A stretch of DNA of 64,000 nucleotides from Roseibium litorale (lineage in GTDB: Bacteria > Pseudomonadota > Alphaproteobacteria > Rhizobiales > Stappiaceae): assembly GCF_014842915.1 (NCBI RefSeq), contig NZ_JACYXI010000003.1:124001-188000 (forward strand). Reading direction: 5' to 3'. Both the position numbers and the translations under genes were made by a program. Below, piece after piece: positions 27,065 to 36,182 of the stretch (the stretch's first letter is position 1; each line of letters begins with the position of its first letter). The notes under the pieces were generated by a model. It was given only the letters and a program-made list of their open reading frames with translations, did no database searches and was not told where the DNA came from.

Positions 27065-27945
27065 CGTGCCGTCTCCGTCGAAAGCCGGTTGGTCACCCGG
27101 AAGTAGAAGAAGCAGAAGATCGACAGGAAGATGCAGATCAGCACGGCACGGGCAGCGCCCTCGCCATATTTGTAGGAGCCGATTGCGGTCTTGTAGGTGT
27201 CGATGATCATGGTCGTGGTGGAGCCGCTCGGGCCGCCCTGGGTCAGGATCCAGATGATGTCGAACGAGTTGAAGGTCGAGATCAGCGAGATCATGGACAT
27301 GGTGATCAGGGAGGGGACCAGAAGCGGCAGGGTGATCCGGCGGAAGCGGTACATGCGCCCCGCGCCATCGGTCCAGGCAGCTTCATAGAGATCCTGCGGA
27401 ATGGCCTGGATCGAAGCCAGCATATAGAGCGTTACCATGGGCACGCCGATCCATACGTCTGTGACAATGGTTGCCCAGAAAGCCGTCGTGCCATAGGCGA
27501 GGAATGCGACAGGCCCATCGACCAGACCCCAGTTCTGCAGCATGCCGGAAATCATCCCGAACTGGCCGTTATACATCCAGCCCCACATGAAGATGCCGAT
27601 GGCCATGGGAACGATCCAGGGCGGCATGGTCAGGATGCGGAACAGCGCGCGGCCGGGAACGGCGGTGTTGAGCATGATCGCGCCGAAGGTGCCGATGATC
27701 ATCTTGATCAGCACCGAAAAGAACGTCCAGATGAACGTCCTGATGATGACGGCTGCGAAGGTCTCGTTGAAGATCTTGTCGTAGTTGAGCCAGCCGACAT
27801 ACTTGTAGGTCTTGCGCAGCGACGCATTGGTGAAGGACAGGTTCACCGTGTCGATCAGGGGATAGATGACGATTGCCGAGATGTAGAGAACTGCGGGAAG
27901 CAGCAGCATCCAGGCAAAGATGACGGCACTCCGCTTGACGTTCAT
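27061..27945 (-). CDS. CUT1 ABC permease (MalF type)
   Basis: 294 residues, six membrane helices (first at residues about 8-28). EAA loop: DLYEAAWTDGAGRMYRFRRITLPLL. Partner of the permease encoded immediately downstream. It follows the Gfo/Idh/MocA gene by 10 bases. Confidence 0.93.
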   Translation of the reverse strand: MNVKRSAVIFAWMLLLPAVLYISAIVIYPLIDTVNLSFTNASLRKTYKYVGWLNYDKIFNETFAAVIIRTFIWTFFSVLIKMIIGTFGAIMLNTAVPGRALFRILTMPPWIVPMAIGIFMWGWMYNGQFGMISGMLQNWGLVDGPVAFLAYGTTAFWATIVTDVWIGVPMVTLYMLASIQAIPQDLYEAAWTDGAGRMYRFRRITLPLLVPSLITMSMISLISTFNSFDIIWILTQGGPSGSTTTMIIDTYKTAIGSYKYGEGAARAVLICIFLSIFCFFYFRVTNRLSTETAR

Positions 27946-27955
27946 CGTGCTCCCC

Positions 27956-29140
27956 TCAAGCTGACTTCAGCGGGCGCTGCTCTGCAGCTGCACCGTTCAA
28001 GGCCTCGTCATACCGTTGCCAGACCGGCGCGAGATCGATGACCTTCCGGGTCTTTCGGGCTTCGTCCATGGTCAGTGCCAGAATGCCAGCTTCGAGGGCA
28101 TCTAGGGCCGAGACAGGAAGGGCTGCGCCATCGCACACGTGTTTCAAGACGTCCTCTGCCATCTGCTCGTCCGCGCCGTAGTGATGCGAGGTTGCGCTTG
28201 GCGCCTGATAGCTTTTGCCAATCAGTTTCGCGTTATCGCGTGCATTGTGCACATCGAGGAAGCCGCGCACGAAATCGCCCTCTGCCATCCCCTTTGCGCC
28301 GATCACGCAGAAACGGCGGAACTCGTCCGGAACATTGATGTTGGTGTGAAAGGTCATGGACACGCCGTTCTCATATTCGACAATGGCGGTCTGGTAGTCG
28401 ACGATGTCGCCGTCGCTGTCGAAGACATTGTCCGCGCCGAGCCAGCCGCTTGGCTTCCGGTGATAGACCTCCAGATCATTGACCCCGTCGTTCGCAGGCG
28501 CGTTTTGCGGCGTGAAGCTCTTGCGGCCGCCGAAGCTGGCCACGAAACGCGGCCTTGCGCCAACAACGCCATTGTAAAGGTCGAGGTCGTGGCAGCATTT
28601 TTCCAGCATGAAGCTGCCGGCGTAGTTTTCATAGCGCCGCCAGTCGCGCATGAAGAAGGCGCCGTGATAGGGCTGGATGTGCTCGGAGGCCTCGATGGAG
28701 ACGACCTCGCCGAGCAGACCATCCTGCTGGGCCTTGCGCAGATCCTTGTAAAGCGGGGAGTAACGCAGAACCAGGCCGACCAGAAGACGCTCGTGGCCAT
28801 GCTGATGGAGGAGTTCGGCGAGCTCATAGCTCTGTTCGACCGTCATGACGATCGGCTTTTCGCTGAAGACCTTCAGACCGGCTTCAAGACCAATCCGGAT
28901 GTGCTCAAGGTGAAGATGGTTCGGGGAGCCGATCATCAGCAGATCCATCTCCTCGTTTGCGATCAGCTCTTGAGGTGAGGCATAGGCTTTGCCAGCGGAA
29001 ATGCCTTTTTCCTCAAGCATGGGCAGTCCGGCCGGCGCTGGGTCGACGTAACCAACGATTTCAAAATCCGGATCCATCTGATCGAAAACGAACCCGAGAT
29101 AGCCGAGACGGAATCCCAGACCGATAATTCCAACCTTCAT
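27956..29140 (-). CDS. Gfo/Idh/MocA-family oxidoreductase
   Basis: 394 residues from ATG 29140, which begins directly at the Rossmann strand MKVGIIGLGFRLGYLG; a TTG at 29188 would add 16 residues with no family similarity. FSEKPIVMT carries the conserved Lys of the EKP motif, and the C-terminal half has the family's alpha/beta domain with YENGVSMTFHTNINVP. NAD(P)-dependent oxidation or reduction of a sugar is expected. It leads the ABC importer operon, so its substrate is probably the imported sugar or its derivative. Confidence 0.88.
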   Translation of the reverse strand: MKVGIIGLGFRLGYLGFVFDQMDPDFEIVGYVDPAPAGLPMLEEKGISAGKAYASPQELIANEEMDLLMIGSPNHLHLEHIRIGLEAGLKVFSEKPIVMTVEQSYELAELLHQHGHERLLVGLVLRYSPLYKDLRKAQQDGLLGEVVSIEASEHIQPYHGAFFMRDWRRYENYAGSFMLEKCCHDLDLYNGVVGARPRFVASFGGRKSFTPQNAPANDGVNDLEVYHRKPSGWLGADNVFDSDGDIVDYQTAIVEYENGVSMTFHTNINVPDEFRRFCVIGAKGMAEGDFVRGFLDVHNARDNAKLIGKSYQAPSATSHHYGADEQMAEDVLKHVCDGAALPVSALDALEAGILALTMDEARKTRKVIDLAPVWQRYDEALNGAAAEQRPLKSA

Positions 29141-29230
29141 TCCTGACGCCCTCTGAGCTTGTAATTTATTTTCTTGAAGTTGCGACAAATCGCGGTGACC
29201 GTCAACATGGAACCGCCTTCAATGTGATAT

Positions 29231-29247
29231 TATGAAAATTAATTTCA
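29231..29247. promoter_or_regulatory. Candidate RpiR site 3, upstream of the Gfo/Idh-ABC operon
   Basis: TATGAAAATTAATTTCA shares the TATG-R-AAAT core with the two sites at 20440 and 20513, and GAAAATTAATTTC is near-palindromic. It lies 91 bases upstream of the Gfo/Idh start, suggesting co-regulation of the ABC operon with the ridA operon. Confidence 0.5.
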
Positions 29248-29346
29248 CATCTGCGGCGCGCATTCCGGATTTTCCGGATTTGTGTGCGGAAGGTCATGAT
29301 CCCCGGAACCGTCGCGGAACCTTGGGCTGATCAAAACCAATTTCTG

Positions 29347-29363
29347 ATACCAATGCAATACCA
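29347..29363. promoter_or_regulatory. Candidate NagR/GntR operator block A
   Basis: ATACCA at 29347-29352 and again at 29358-29363, an 11-base period; a looser AACCAA lies at 29335. TGGTAT is the half-site form of NagR/DasR-type operators (TGGT...ACCA). The block is the mirror image of block B. Confidence 0.5.
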
Positions 29364-29487
29364 GAATTGCGCCAGTTAATGCCGCGTTAATGGGCTTTCT
29401 AGAAAAATCGCATTAAATCAATTGCTTGAGGTTTGAAAAATATTCAAACGGCGAAAACTCGAAAAAAATGTTCGACAGATCGCAGTT

Positions 29488-29504
29488 TGGTATTTATTTG
29501 GTAT
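29488..29504. promoter_or_regulatory. Candidate NagR/GntR operator block B
   Basis: TGGTAT at 29488-29493 and 29499-29504, an 11-base period, 66 bases before the GntR start codon. It is the inverted copy of block A, 141 bases away centre to centre, an arrangement compatible with looping or with separate control of the two divergent promoters. Confidence 0.5.
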
Positions 29505-29569
29505 TCAAAGCTGCCGCGGTGATTTATCTCGCGGCGGATGGGTGCGATTTTGCGCCGGAGAAGGGCGTT

Positions 29570-30322
29570 ATGAGCGGTATTTCAGGGCTTCAGGGATTTC
29601 AGGAGCGTTTCGACGGCCCTCTCTACATGCGCCTAAAGCTGGCTTTCGAGGCCTTCATCCATGCGCGTCAGCTACAGCAGGGCGATGCGCTTCCTTCCGA
29701 GAGAGATATTTCCGAGATCTGCAATGTGTCCCGCGTCACCGTGCGCCGGGCCATTGATGCGCTGGTCGATGAGGGGGCTCTTGTCCGCCGGCATGGGTCT
29801 GGCACGTTCGTCGCCGCGCCCCGCGAGCGTATCGATCAGCCGCTGTCTTGCGCGACCTCGTTTTCCGAAGACATGGCGCGACGCGGTATGGTGTCGTCTT
29901 CGCGCTGGCTAGACCGGGGCCTTTATCTCCCCAGTTCTGATGAGATGATGAGCTTAGGTCTGACCGGCAACAGTAAGGTTGCCCGTCTCAAACGGCTTCG
30001 TCTTGCGGATGGTGTGCCGGTCGCCTTGGAAAATGCGTCTTTGCCTTCCGATATTCTGCCGGACCCTGAAAAGGTGGATCTGTCCCTTTATGCGCATCTT
30101 GCAAGTCTGAAGGCCCGTCCGGTGCGTGCCGTGCAGCGCATCTCGGCCCGCTTGCTGACCTCAGAAGAGGCGCGGCTTCTGGCCGTGCCGGAAGGCGAGG
30201 CTGGCCTTGCCGTTCACCGGCTTGCGTATCTCAGCAGTGGCAGAGCCATTGAAACGACCAAAACCCTTTATCGCAGTGACCTTTATGATCTTGTCGCCGA
30301 GCAGATCATCGCGCCTGCCTGA
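29570..30322 (+). CDS. GntR-family (HutC/NagR subfamily) regulator of the nag genes
   Basis: 250 residues from ATG 29570 with GGAG about 9 bases upstream. Winged HTH: LPSERDISEICNVSRVTVRR followed by the wing EGALVRRHGSGTFV. The C-terminal UTRA ligand domain has FSEDMARRGM, ARLKRLRLADGVPVALE and SSGRAIETTKTLYRSDLYDL. NagR/DasR relatives sense glucosamine-6-phosphate or GlcNAc-6-phosphate, fitting the downstream deaminase, deacetylase and kinase genes. Confidence 0.92.
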   Translation: MSGISGLQGFQERFDGPLYMRLKLAFEAFIHARQLQQGDALPSERDISEICNVSRVTVRRAIDALVDEGALVRRHGSGTFVAAPRERIDQPLSCATSFSEDMARRGMVSSSRWLDRGLYLPSSDEMMSLGLTGNSKVARLKRLRLADGVPVALENASLPSDILPDPEKVDLSLYAHLASLKARPVRAVQRISARLLTSEEARLLAVPEGEAGLAVHRLAYLSSGRAIETTKTLYRSDLYDLVAEQIIAPA

Positions 30323-30340
30323 ACCAAAACCGGAAAGTTC

Positions 30341-31366
30341 ATGACGCAATCCCACATGCTCCAGGAAGTTCACGAGATTCCGGACGCTCTCGAGCGGCTG
30401 TTCTCAAAGTCCGCAGGTGCTCTGAGCGCTTGTGGAGCGCAATTCCGGGAACTTGATCCGGCCGTTGTTGTGACCATTGCGCGGGGAACTTCCGACCATG
30501 CTGCCGGTTTCCTGAAATATGCGATCGAATTGCAGGCCGGTGTTCCGGTCGCCTCGATAGGGCCATCTCTTGCGTCGATCTATCAGCGTTCCCTGAAGCT
30601 CAAGAATGCTGCCGCAATTGCCATTTCACAGTCGGGCAAGAGCCCGGACATTGTCGCCTTGGCCCAATCAGTCACGGACAGCGGCGCGCGTTCGGTCGCT
30701 CTGGTGAATACGGTTCCCTCGCCGCTTGCCTCGGCTTGCTCGGTGACGGTTCCTCTCGAAGCCGGACCGGAACTGGCTGTCGCAGCGACCAAGTCCTATG
30801 TCGCCTCTGTCGTTGCAGGGCTCGCGATCCTTGCTGAGTGGACGCAGGACGATGCTTTGAAGGCGGCGCTTTCAAAGCTGCCGGATCATTGCCGCCAGGC
30901 ATTGGATTTGGACTGGGGAAGTCTTACCAGCAGCCTCGTAGAAGCTCAGTCACTCTATTTCCTGGGCCGCGGCCCGTCCCTTGCTGTTGCTGCGGAAGCA
31001 GCGCTGAAGTGCAAGGAAACCTGCGAGCTTCACGGCGAGGCCTATTCCTCGGCAGAGGTCCTGCACGGGCCTGTGTCGCTGGTTGGGAGCGGCTTCCCCG
31101 TGCTGGTGTTTGCGGCTGCCGATGCGGCTGAGGCCTCAGCAGCGGGCGTTGCCGACAAGCTGGCGGAAAAGGGCGGCACAGTGTTTTCAACCTCGCCGCT
31201 TTCGCGTGTGGCAACGGTTCTGCCGACGGTCCGTACAGGGCATCCACTGACAGATGCGCTGATCCAGATTGTGCCCTATTACAAGATGGTGGAGCGCCTG
31301 TCGTTCCTTCGCGATCTCAACCCCGACGCCCCTGCCGCCCTTCAGAAAGTAACAGAGACCCTATGA
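30341..31366 (+). CDS. SIS-domain glucosamine-6-phosphate deaminase (NagB-II type)
   Basis: 341 residues with two SIS domains and no glutamine amidotransferase domain, so it resembles the isomerase half of GlmS. Domain 1: ARGTSDHAAGFLKYAIE and AISQSGKSPDIV; domain 2: FLGRGPSLAVAAEAALKCKE and the Glu/His-rich LHGEAYSSAEVLHGP. NagB-II enzymes convert glucosamine-6-phosphate to fructose-6-phosphate and ammonia. Linkage to nagA and a ROK kinase supports this over a GlmS role. Overlaps nagA by 4 bases. Confidence 0.88.
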   Translation: MTQSHMLQEVHEIPDALERLFSKSAGALSACGAQFRELDPAVVVTIARGTSDHAAGFLKYAIELQAGVPVASIGPSLASIYQRSLKLKNAAAIAISQSGKSPDIVALAQSVTDSGARSVALVNTVPSPLASACSVTVPLEAGPELAVAATKSYVASVVAGLAILAEWTQDDALKAALSKLPDHCRQALDLDWGSLTSSLVEAQSLYFLGRGPSLAVAAEAALKCKETCELHGEAYSSAEVLHGPVSLVGSGFPVLVFAAADAAEASAAGVADKLAEKGGTVFSTSPLSRVATVLPTVRTGHPLTDALIQIVPYYKMVERLSFLRDLNPDAPAALQKVTETL

Positions 31367-32544
31367 GTTCAAGAGCCGAACCGGCTGGTGATCAGGCATT
31401 TGCTGGCGCCCGGATTTTCGATGGCCAATCCTGGCATGATGGCAAGGTGCTCGAGGTTTGCGAGGGCGAGATTACCGGGATTTCCTCTGAAACCAATGCA
31501 ACGGACTTGCACCAGTTGCCGGAAGGCAGCCTTATCGTGCCGGGCTTTGTAGACCTGCAGGTGAATGGTGGTGGCGGTGTTCTGTTCAACAATGACCTAA
31601 CGGTCTCTGGCATCGAGACCATTTGCCAGGCCCACCGTCAGTTTGGCACCACGGCACTTCTGGTGACCTTGATCACGGACACGCCGGAGAACACCCGGCT
31701 GGCTATCGCCGCGGGTATTGAGGCTGCAAAGAAGGGTGTTCCCGGATTTGCAGGGCTGCATCTGGAGGGACCGCATTTATCTCTCGCCCGCAAGGGGACC
31801 CATGCGCCGGAGCTGATCCGTCCGATGACCGATGCGGATCTGGCCTTGATTCTGGAGGCGGTGAGAGAGCTGCCCTGCTTGCTGGTCACGCTCGCGCCGG
31901 AGAATGCGACGCCAGATCAGGTCCGCAAGCTTGTGGAAGACGGTGTGGTGGTCAGCCTCGGCCATAGCGATGCAGGTGTCGCGCAAATCAAGCCGTTCGT
32001 ACAGGCTGGTGCGTCCATGGTGACGCATCTCTATAATGCCATGAGCCCGTTGCAGCACCGGGAACCGGGGATGGTCGGGGCTGCGCTGTGCTTCGGCGAA
32101 CTGAGCTGCGGTCTGATTGCTGATGGCCATCATGTTGATCCGCTGGCGATAAAGGTCGCTCTCAAGGCAAAGCAGGGGCCGGGCCAGATCTTTCTCGTGA
32201 CCGATGCCATGTCTTCCATCGGCTGGGATGGGGACAGTTTTCAGCTCAATGGCCGCGAAGTTTTCCGGCGGGACGGCAAACTGACGCTGGCCGATGGAAC
32301 TCTGGCCGGTGCGGATATCGACATGCTGTCCTGTGTCCGCTTTATGGCCGGCTGTATCGGCATGGAGCTGGATGACGTGTTGAAAATGGCAAGCCTTTAC
32401 CCAGCCCGGGCGGCGCACCTGTCCGCGGTTGGAAGTCTGACCACGGGTAAACGGGCTGACTTCCTGGTTCTGAATTCCGACCTGACCATTCACGCCAGCA
32501 TTTGCGGCGGTCAGTGGCAGGAGCACGGCAAGGGTTCCGCATGA
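31363..32544 (+). CDS. nagA: N-acetylglucosamine-6-phosphate deacetylase
   Basis: 393 residues, amidohydrolase superfamily. Metal and substrate motifs: LHLEGPHLS (metal Glu), SLGHSDA and VTHLYNAMSPLQHREPG (metal His residues), GLIADGHHVD, and VTDAMSSIG with the catalytic Asp. Yields glucosamine-6-phosphate for the SIS deaminase encoded just upstream. ATG 31363 overlaps the preceding stop (ATGA), and its own stop overlaps the kinase start in the same way. Confidence 0.94.
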   Translation: MSSRAEPAGDQAFAGARIFDGQSWHDGKVLEVCEGEITGISSETNATDLHQLPEGSLIVPGFVDLQVNGGGGVLFNNDLTVSGIETICQAHRQFGTTALLVTLITDTPENTRLAIAAGIEAAKKGVPGFAGLHLEGPHLSLARKGTHAPELIRPMTDADLALILEAVRELPCLLVTLAPENATPDQVRKLVEDGVVVSLGHSDAGVAQIKPFVQAGASMVTHLYNAMSPLQHREPGMVGAALCFGELSCGLIADGHHVDPLAIKVALKAKQGPGQIFLVTDAMSSIGWDGDSFQLNGREVFRRDGKLTLADGTLAGADIDMLSCVRFMAGCIGMELDDVLKMASLYPARAAHLSAVGSLTTGKRADFLVLNSDLTIHASICGGQWQEHGKGSA

Positions 32545-33455
32545 TCGTCTGTTTCGATATCGGTGGCACGGCCATCAAGGGGGCCTATGCGACCACCCCG
32601 GAAGGCATTCAGCCTTTGCCCAGGATTCCGACACCGGGGCATGATCTGGATGCCTTCGTGGCCGCTCTTGCGTTCGTAGTTGATGCCGCTCCGGAGCCGG
32701 TCGAGGCGGTGTCCCTGTCTATCGCCGGGGTGATTGATCCAGACACCCGTCAGGCGATCGTTGCCAATATTCCATGCATTCACGGTGTCCGTCTGCAGGA
32801 AGAATTGGAGCGCCGCCTGTCACTGCCGGTGGTGGTGGCCAATGACGCAGATTGCTTCGCGATGGCGGAAGCCGGCTTTGGGGCCGGGCAGGGCCATGAA
32901 GTCGTCTTTGGGGTGATCCTCGGGTCTGGCGTCGGCGGCGGGCTTGTGGTTCGCGGCCGTCTGATCAACGAAGGCGGCGGCTATGCCGGAGAGTGGGGGC
33001 ACGGTCCCATCTCGGCGACAACAGCGGGAGCTGGCGGGCATTCGGTTCCGCAGTTTGCCTGCGGCTGTGGTCAAACCGGATGCCTGGATGCCATTGGCAG
33101 TGCCCGGGGACTTGAGCGTCTCGACAAGCATCTGCATGGCCGCGAGCTCTCCAGCGTGGAGATTATCGCTGCGTGGGAAGAGGGGGATGAAAGAGCGGCT
33201 GAAACGGTCGATGTCCATGTCGATATTCTCTCTGGACCGCTCGCTGTTCTCATCAACACTACCGGTGCGTCCCGCGTTCCTGTCGGGGGCGGGTTGTCCA
33301 ACGCGACCGGTTTGATCGAACGGCTGGATGCGGCAACGCGCAGCAAGACCCTTCGACGGTTTACTTCCCCGCTCGTCGTGCCTGCTGCTTGCACCATCGA
33401 GCCGGGCTTGATCGGCAGCGCGATCCTTGGGTTTCAAAAGAGCTCCCAGGCGTAG
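32541..33455 (+). CDS. ROK-family sugar kinase, probable N-acetylglucosamine kinase
   Basis: 304 residues from ATG 32541. ATP-binding DIGGTAIKG at the N-terminus, catalytic Asp in VVANDADCFAMAEA, ROK signature from GVILGSGVGGGLVV, and zinc-type motif FACGCGQTGCLDAIGS (Asp where Glu is commoner). GlcNAc as substrate is inferred from the nagA coupling: it would supply GlcNAc-6-phosphate after hydrolysis of imported chitooligosaccharides. Last gene of the nag operon. Confidence 0.88.
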   Translation: MIVCFDIGGTAIKGAYATTPEGIQPLPRIPTPGHDLDAFVAALAFVVDAAPEPVEAVSLSIAGVIDPDTRQAIVANIPCIHGVRLQEELERRLSLPVVVANDADCFAMAEAGFGAGQGHEVVFGVILGSGVGGGLVVRGRLINEGGGYAGEWGHGPISATTAGAGGHSVPQFACGCGQTGCLDAIGSARGLERLDKHLHGRELSSVEIIAAWEEGDERAAETVDVHVDILSGPLAVLINTTGASRVPVGGGLSNATGLIERLDAATRSKTLRRFTSPLVVPAACTIEPGLIGSAILGFQKSSQA

Positions 33456-33527
33456 TGCTTGTGTCCTGACGGAGTTGTGGGGCCGCGCATCATGGGTGCG
33501 TTTCCGGGGGAGACCTGTCTCAAGCTC

Positions 33528-35189
33528 TCAATTTACCGGAGTGGCCGCATTCCCGCTGAGTGCCTCTATAAGGACCTGTCGCAGGCGGTCCATCCGGATT
33601 GAGGCGGTGTTTGAGTCAGGCAGAAGTCCTGCCGTGAAGCCAGTCTTCTCCAGTCTTGTGATCAGCTCTTTGTCACGGCTGATGACATGCACCGGAACCT
33701 CACGGGAGGCATTCTCGCCGGTCACAATCTCTGCTGGCTGGTGGTCGCCGAGGATGATGAAAACAGCGTCCTGCCCGAAGCGGCTGATATACTCTCCAAG
33801 CGTTGCCAGCGAATAGTCGATGGTGCGGATGTAATGATCGCGGATTTGAACGGGATCGGACCAGACCGCCTCTGGCGTTTCGCCGGATGTTGCTTGTTGG
33901 TTGAAAACTGTTCCATCTCCCACGGCTTGCCAGTCAATCAGATGCGCTACAGGTGTCCAGGGCGCGTGGCTTGAAATCAAGGCGATTTCCGCCATCATGG
34001 GCTTGCCGCTGGCGTGGGCTGGCATGCGGGAAAGGCGCTCAAAGGCTGTGAGCGTGTATTGATCCGGCATGGTGACCCAGTTGAAGGGCTTGCCGCGATA
34101 GCCTAGATCCTTCGCGGTCAGGACCTGATCATAGCCAAAGAAGTTCTTTTCCGGCCAATCCATCGTGATGGCAGGCATGATGGCGCTCGTCTGCCAGCCC
34201 GCCTTTGAAAACATCCGGTTGAGGCTTGTCCATTGACTGGACATCAGCCGGTCATAGCGGGCCTGATTGTCTACCCAGAGACCGGACAGCAGCGTTCCAT
34301 GGGCGAGCCAGCTCAGCCCGGCGACGGTCGGCGAGCCTGACCACAGGCTGGCTGAGTAAATTCCCTCTCCGCTGAGCGTGGTTTCGATGTCTTTCAGCCT
34401 GGGGGCGGTCAGGGATCTGAAGGACGGGTTCTCAAGGGCGCTGCGGCCATAGGATTCGATGAAGACAAGAACGACATCCTTTCCCTTGATGGCTTGAAAC
34501 AGATTGTCCTGAGAAGAGGGCGGCGGTGCCGCCAGCTCCGTTTCAAAAGCCTGCAGGTCGCTCGCAGCCTGAACTGTTCTAACCAGTCCGACACTGATGT
34601 CACGGGCGGCGTGAAAGGTTCCTAACGGTATCCTCTCTGTTGCTGGAGGAAAGACGGTCAAGGCCGCGGTCAGAGCCGAAGCGCCCGCGAAGCAGAGGGT
34701 GAGCGTCCGCCGCATCGGACGTGCGGTGTTGATCAAGCTTGTCTGCGCCCGCCAGAGCAGAAATCCGGCTCCCGCGCATGCGCTCAAGATCAGGGCGATC
34801 GCCAATGAGGTTCTGAGAACGCCAAACGTGGTGGACAGGAACAACCAGCCGTTCTTCACCAGCGTCGCATCTAGATAGAGGTTGAATGGCCGCTGAAAGG
34901 CAGTTTGAACGCCCAGGTCCGCCAGCTTCAGAACAAGAAGCATAAGCAGCGTGATCGTTATGAATGCGGCGGTTGGCTTAGCCAGCTTCCTTGGGAGCAG
35001 CAGCAAGACAAGCCCGGCAAGCGGCACTTCAAGCGGAATGCGCAGAAACCACGGGCCGGAAAGCCCAGCAGGATAAGCCGGAAGGGCCAGAATGACGAAT
35101 GCTGTCGTGGCGAAAAGGATTGCGGATGTCAGGATCTTGAAAGCGGATTGTGTCTGCTCTCTCTTGCCGGTCCTTGAATTCCGCGCCAT
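33528..35189 (-). CDS. Membrane sulfatase-like protein (LTA-synthase/phosphoglycerol-transferase type)
   Basis: 553 residues from ATG 35189. The first 200 residues contain about five membrane helices; the rest is an alkaline-phosphatase/sulfatase-fold domain. Landmarks: VVLVFIESYGRSALENP (metal-site Glu), SGSPTVAGLSWLAHGTLLSG (nucleophile Thr region), and IILGDHQPAEIV (metal Asp-His). Members transfer phosphoglycerol or phosphoethanolamine groups or hydrolyse sulfate esters on envelope glycans. The frame stays open far upstream but those residues are low-complexity, antisense to the next gene, and not part of the protein. Confidence 0.82.
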   Translation of the reverse strand: MARNSRTGKREQTQSAFKILTSAILFATTAFVILALPAYPAGLSGPWFLRIPLEVPLAGLVLLLLPRKLAKPTAAFITITLLMLLVLKLADLGVQTAFQRPFNLYLDATLVKNGWLFLSTTFGVLRTSLAIALILSACAGAGFLLWRAQTSLINTARPMRRTLTLCFAGASALTAALTVFPPATERIPLGTFHAARDISVGLVRTVQAASDLQAFETELAAPPPSSQDNLFQAIKGKDVVLVFIESYGRSALENPSFRSLTAPRLKDIETTLSGEGIYSASLWSGSPTVAGLSWLAHGTLLSGLWVDNQARYDRLMSSQWTSLNRMFSKAGWQTSAIMPAITMDWPEKNFFGYDQVLTAKDLGYRGKPFNWVTMPDQYTLTAFERLSRMPAHASGKPMMAEIALISSHAPWTPVAHLIDWQAVGDGTVFNQQATSGETPEAVWSDPVQIRDHYIRTIDYSLATLGEYISRFGQDAVFIILGDHQPAEIVTGENASREVPVHVISRDKELITRLEKTGFTAGLLPDSNTASIRMDRLRQVLIEALSGNAATPVN

Positions 35190-35234
35190 GACAGGTTTCT
35201 TCCGCCTTGCTGTCCGATAGGGCGGCCAACCTAA

Positions 35235-36182
35235 ATGAAAGTGGCAGGCTTGCCCATCCTCAGCATTCTTTCCGTTGTCTTCTGCTGTTGCATCCTGATT
35301 CTGGTGCTGGTTTTTGCCGGTCCCGCAGGGATCCTGGATAATTTCAGTCATGTCTCTTCGGGCTTTCTGATTGCGGGCCTTGTTCTCGTTCAGACGCAGA
35401 TCTGGTTGTCGGCGGTGCGCTGGCGTTTTACAGCGGCGCGGTTGGGACAGGAGTTGCCGCTTGGGCGGGCGCTGGGTGAATATTACGTCAGCTCGGCGCT
35501 GAACCTCGTTTTGCCAGGCGGTGTTGCAGGGGACGCGCTGCGAGCCTACCGGGTGCGTACCGATACACCCGGTGGCTGGAAGCGGCCCGCATCCGCGGTT
35601 GTTCTGGAGCGGGCCTCCGGGCAGCTGGCGTTTTTCCTGCTGGCTGGAAGCGGTCTGATTGCGTGGCCCGTGTTTCTGGCCGGCCGTCTGCCTGTGGAGT
35701 TCCGTCCTCTCCTGGCCGGCTTTTGGGTGGTGGCGGGTCTGCTTGCCTTGATTGGGGCTGCGCTTTTCCGGTGGGTTCTGCTGCCGCGGTACCAAACCAT
35801 TGCGCAGGACCTGGCGGAAGTGTTCTGGCGGAAAGGCGCATTCTTCGTCCAGTTCGGGCTGAGTGCATTGATCGTCGCATCTTACGCCGCGACCTTTCTT
35901 CTTGCGTCCGAGGCCGTTGGTGCGCCTTTGCCGCCGCTGGCGGCTGTGACCATTGTGCCGCTCTGCCTTTTGTCCATGGTGTTGCCTGTCAGCGTTGGCG
36001 GTTGGGGAACGCGGGAGGCCGCGGCTGCGGCCTTGTGGCCTCTCTTCGGACTGACGGCCGCGCAAGGCGTATCGGCCAGTCTGCTTTATGGGGCGCTGTG
36101 TCTTGTTGGCGCAGCTGTTCCAGCTGCGGCAATTGCGCTCTGGAGCTTTGCCCGGCGCGGACCGGGAAGCCGGAAAATTTAG
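35235..36182 (+). CDS. Flippase-like integral membrane protein (LPG synthase TM / UPF0104)
   Basis: 315 residues, about eight hydrophobic helices. Family features: WLSAVRWRFTAARLG after helix 2, YYVSSALNLVLPGGVAGDALRAYRV, VVLERASGQLAFF, and LPVSVGGWGTREAAAAAL. This family includes the flippase domain of MprF and glycan-linked transporters. Divergent from the sulfatase-like gene (45-base gap) and its stop overlaps that of the convergent CDP-alcohol transferase. A role in moving a lipid-linked substrate for the neighbouring enzymes is inferred. Confidence 0.85.
   Translation: MKVAGLPILSILSVVFCCCILILVLVFAGPAGILDNFSHVSSGFLIAGLVLVQTQIWLSAVRWRFTAARLGQELPLGRALGEYYVSSALNLVLPGGVAGDALRAYRVRTDTPGGWKRPASAVVLERASGQLAFFLLAGSGLIAWPVFLAGRLPVEFRPLLAGFWVVAGLLALIGAALFRWVLLPRYQTIAQDLAEVFWRKGAFFVQFGLSALIVASYAATFLLASEAVGAPLPPLAAVTIVPLCLLSMVLPVSVGGWGTREAAAAALWPLFGLTAAQGVSASLLYGALCLVGAAVPAAAIALWSFARRGPGSRKI

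Larger units (their letters stand above)
29141..29569. promoter_or_regulatory. 429-base divergent regulatory region, ABC operon / nag operon
   Basis: No gene is seen. It holds the promoters of the minus-strand Gfo/Idh-ABC operon and the plus-strand GntR-nag operon. Features listed separately: an RpiR-like site at 29231 and two mirrored ATACCA blocks at 29347 and 29488. The stretch 29390-29510 is distinctly AT-rich with A-runs. An in-frame TTG at 29426 could extend the GntR protein by 48 residues but those residues do not match the family. Confidence 0.6.

Noticed and set aside
35190-36065. Continuation of the sulfatase-like frame upstream of ATG 35189
   Set aside because: It is antisense to the flippase-like gene, rich in Arg, Gln and Pro, and has no family similarity; ATG 35189 has a purine-rich ribosome site and starts the membrane region.
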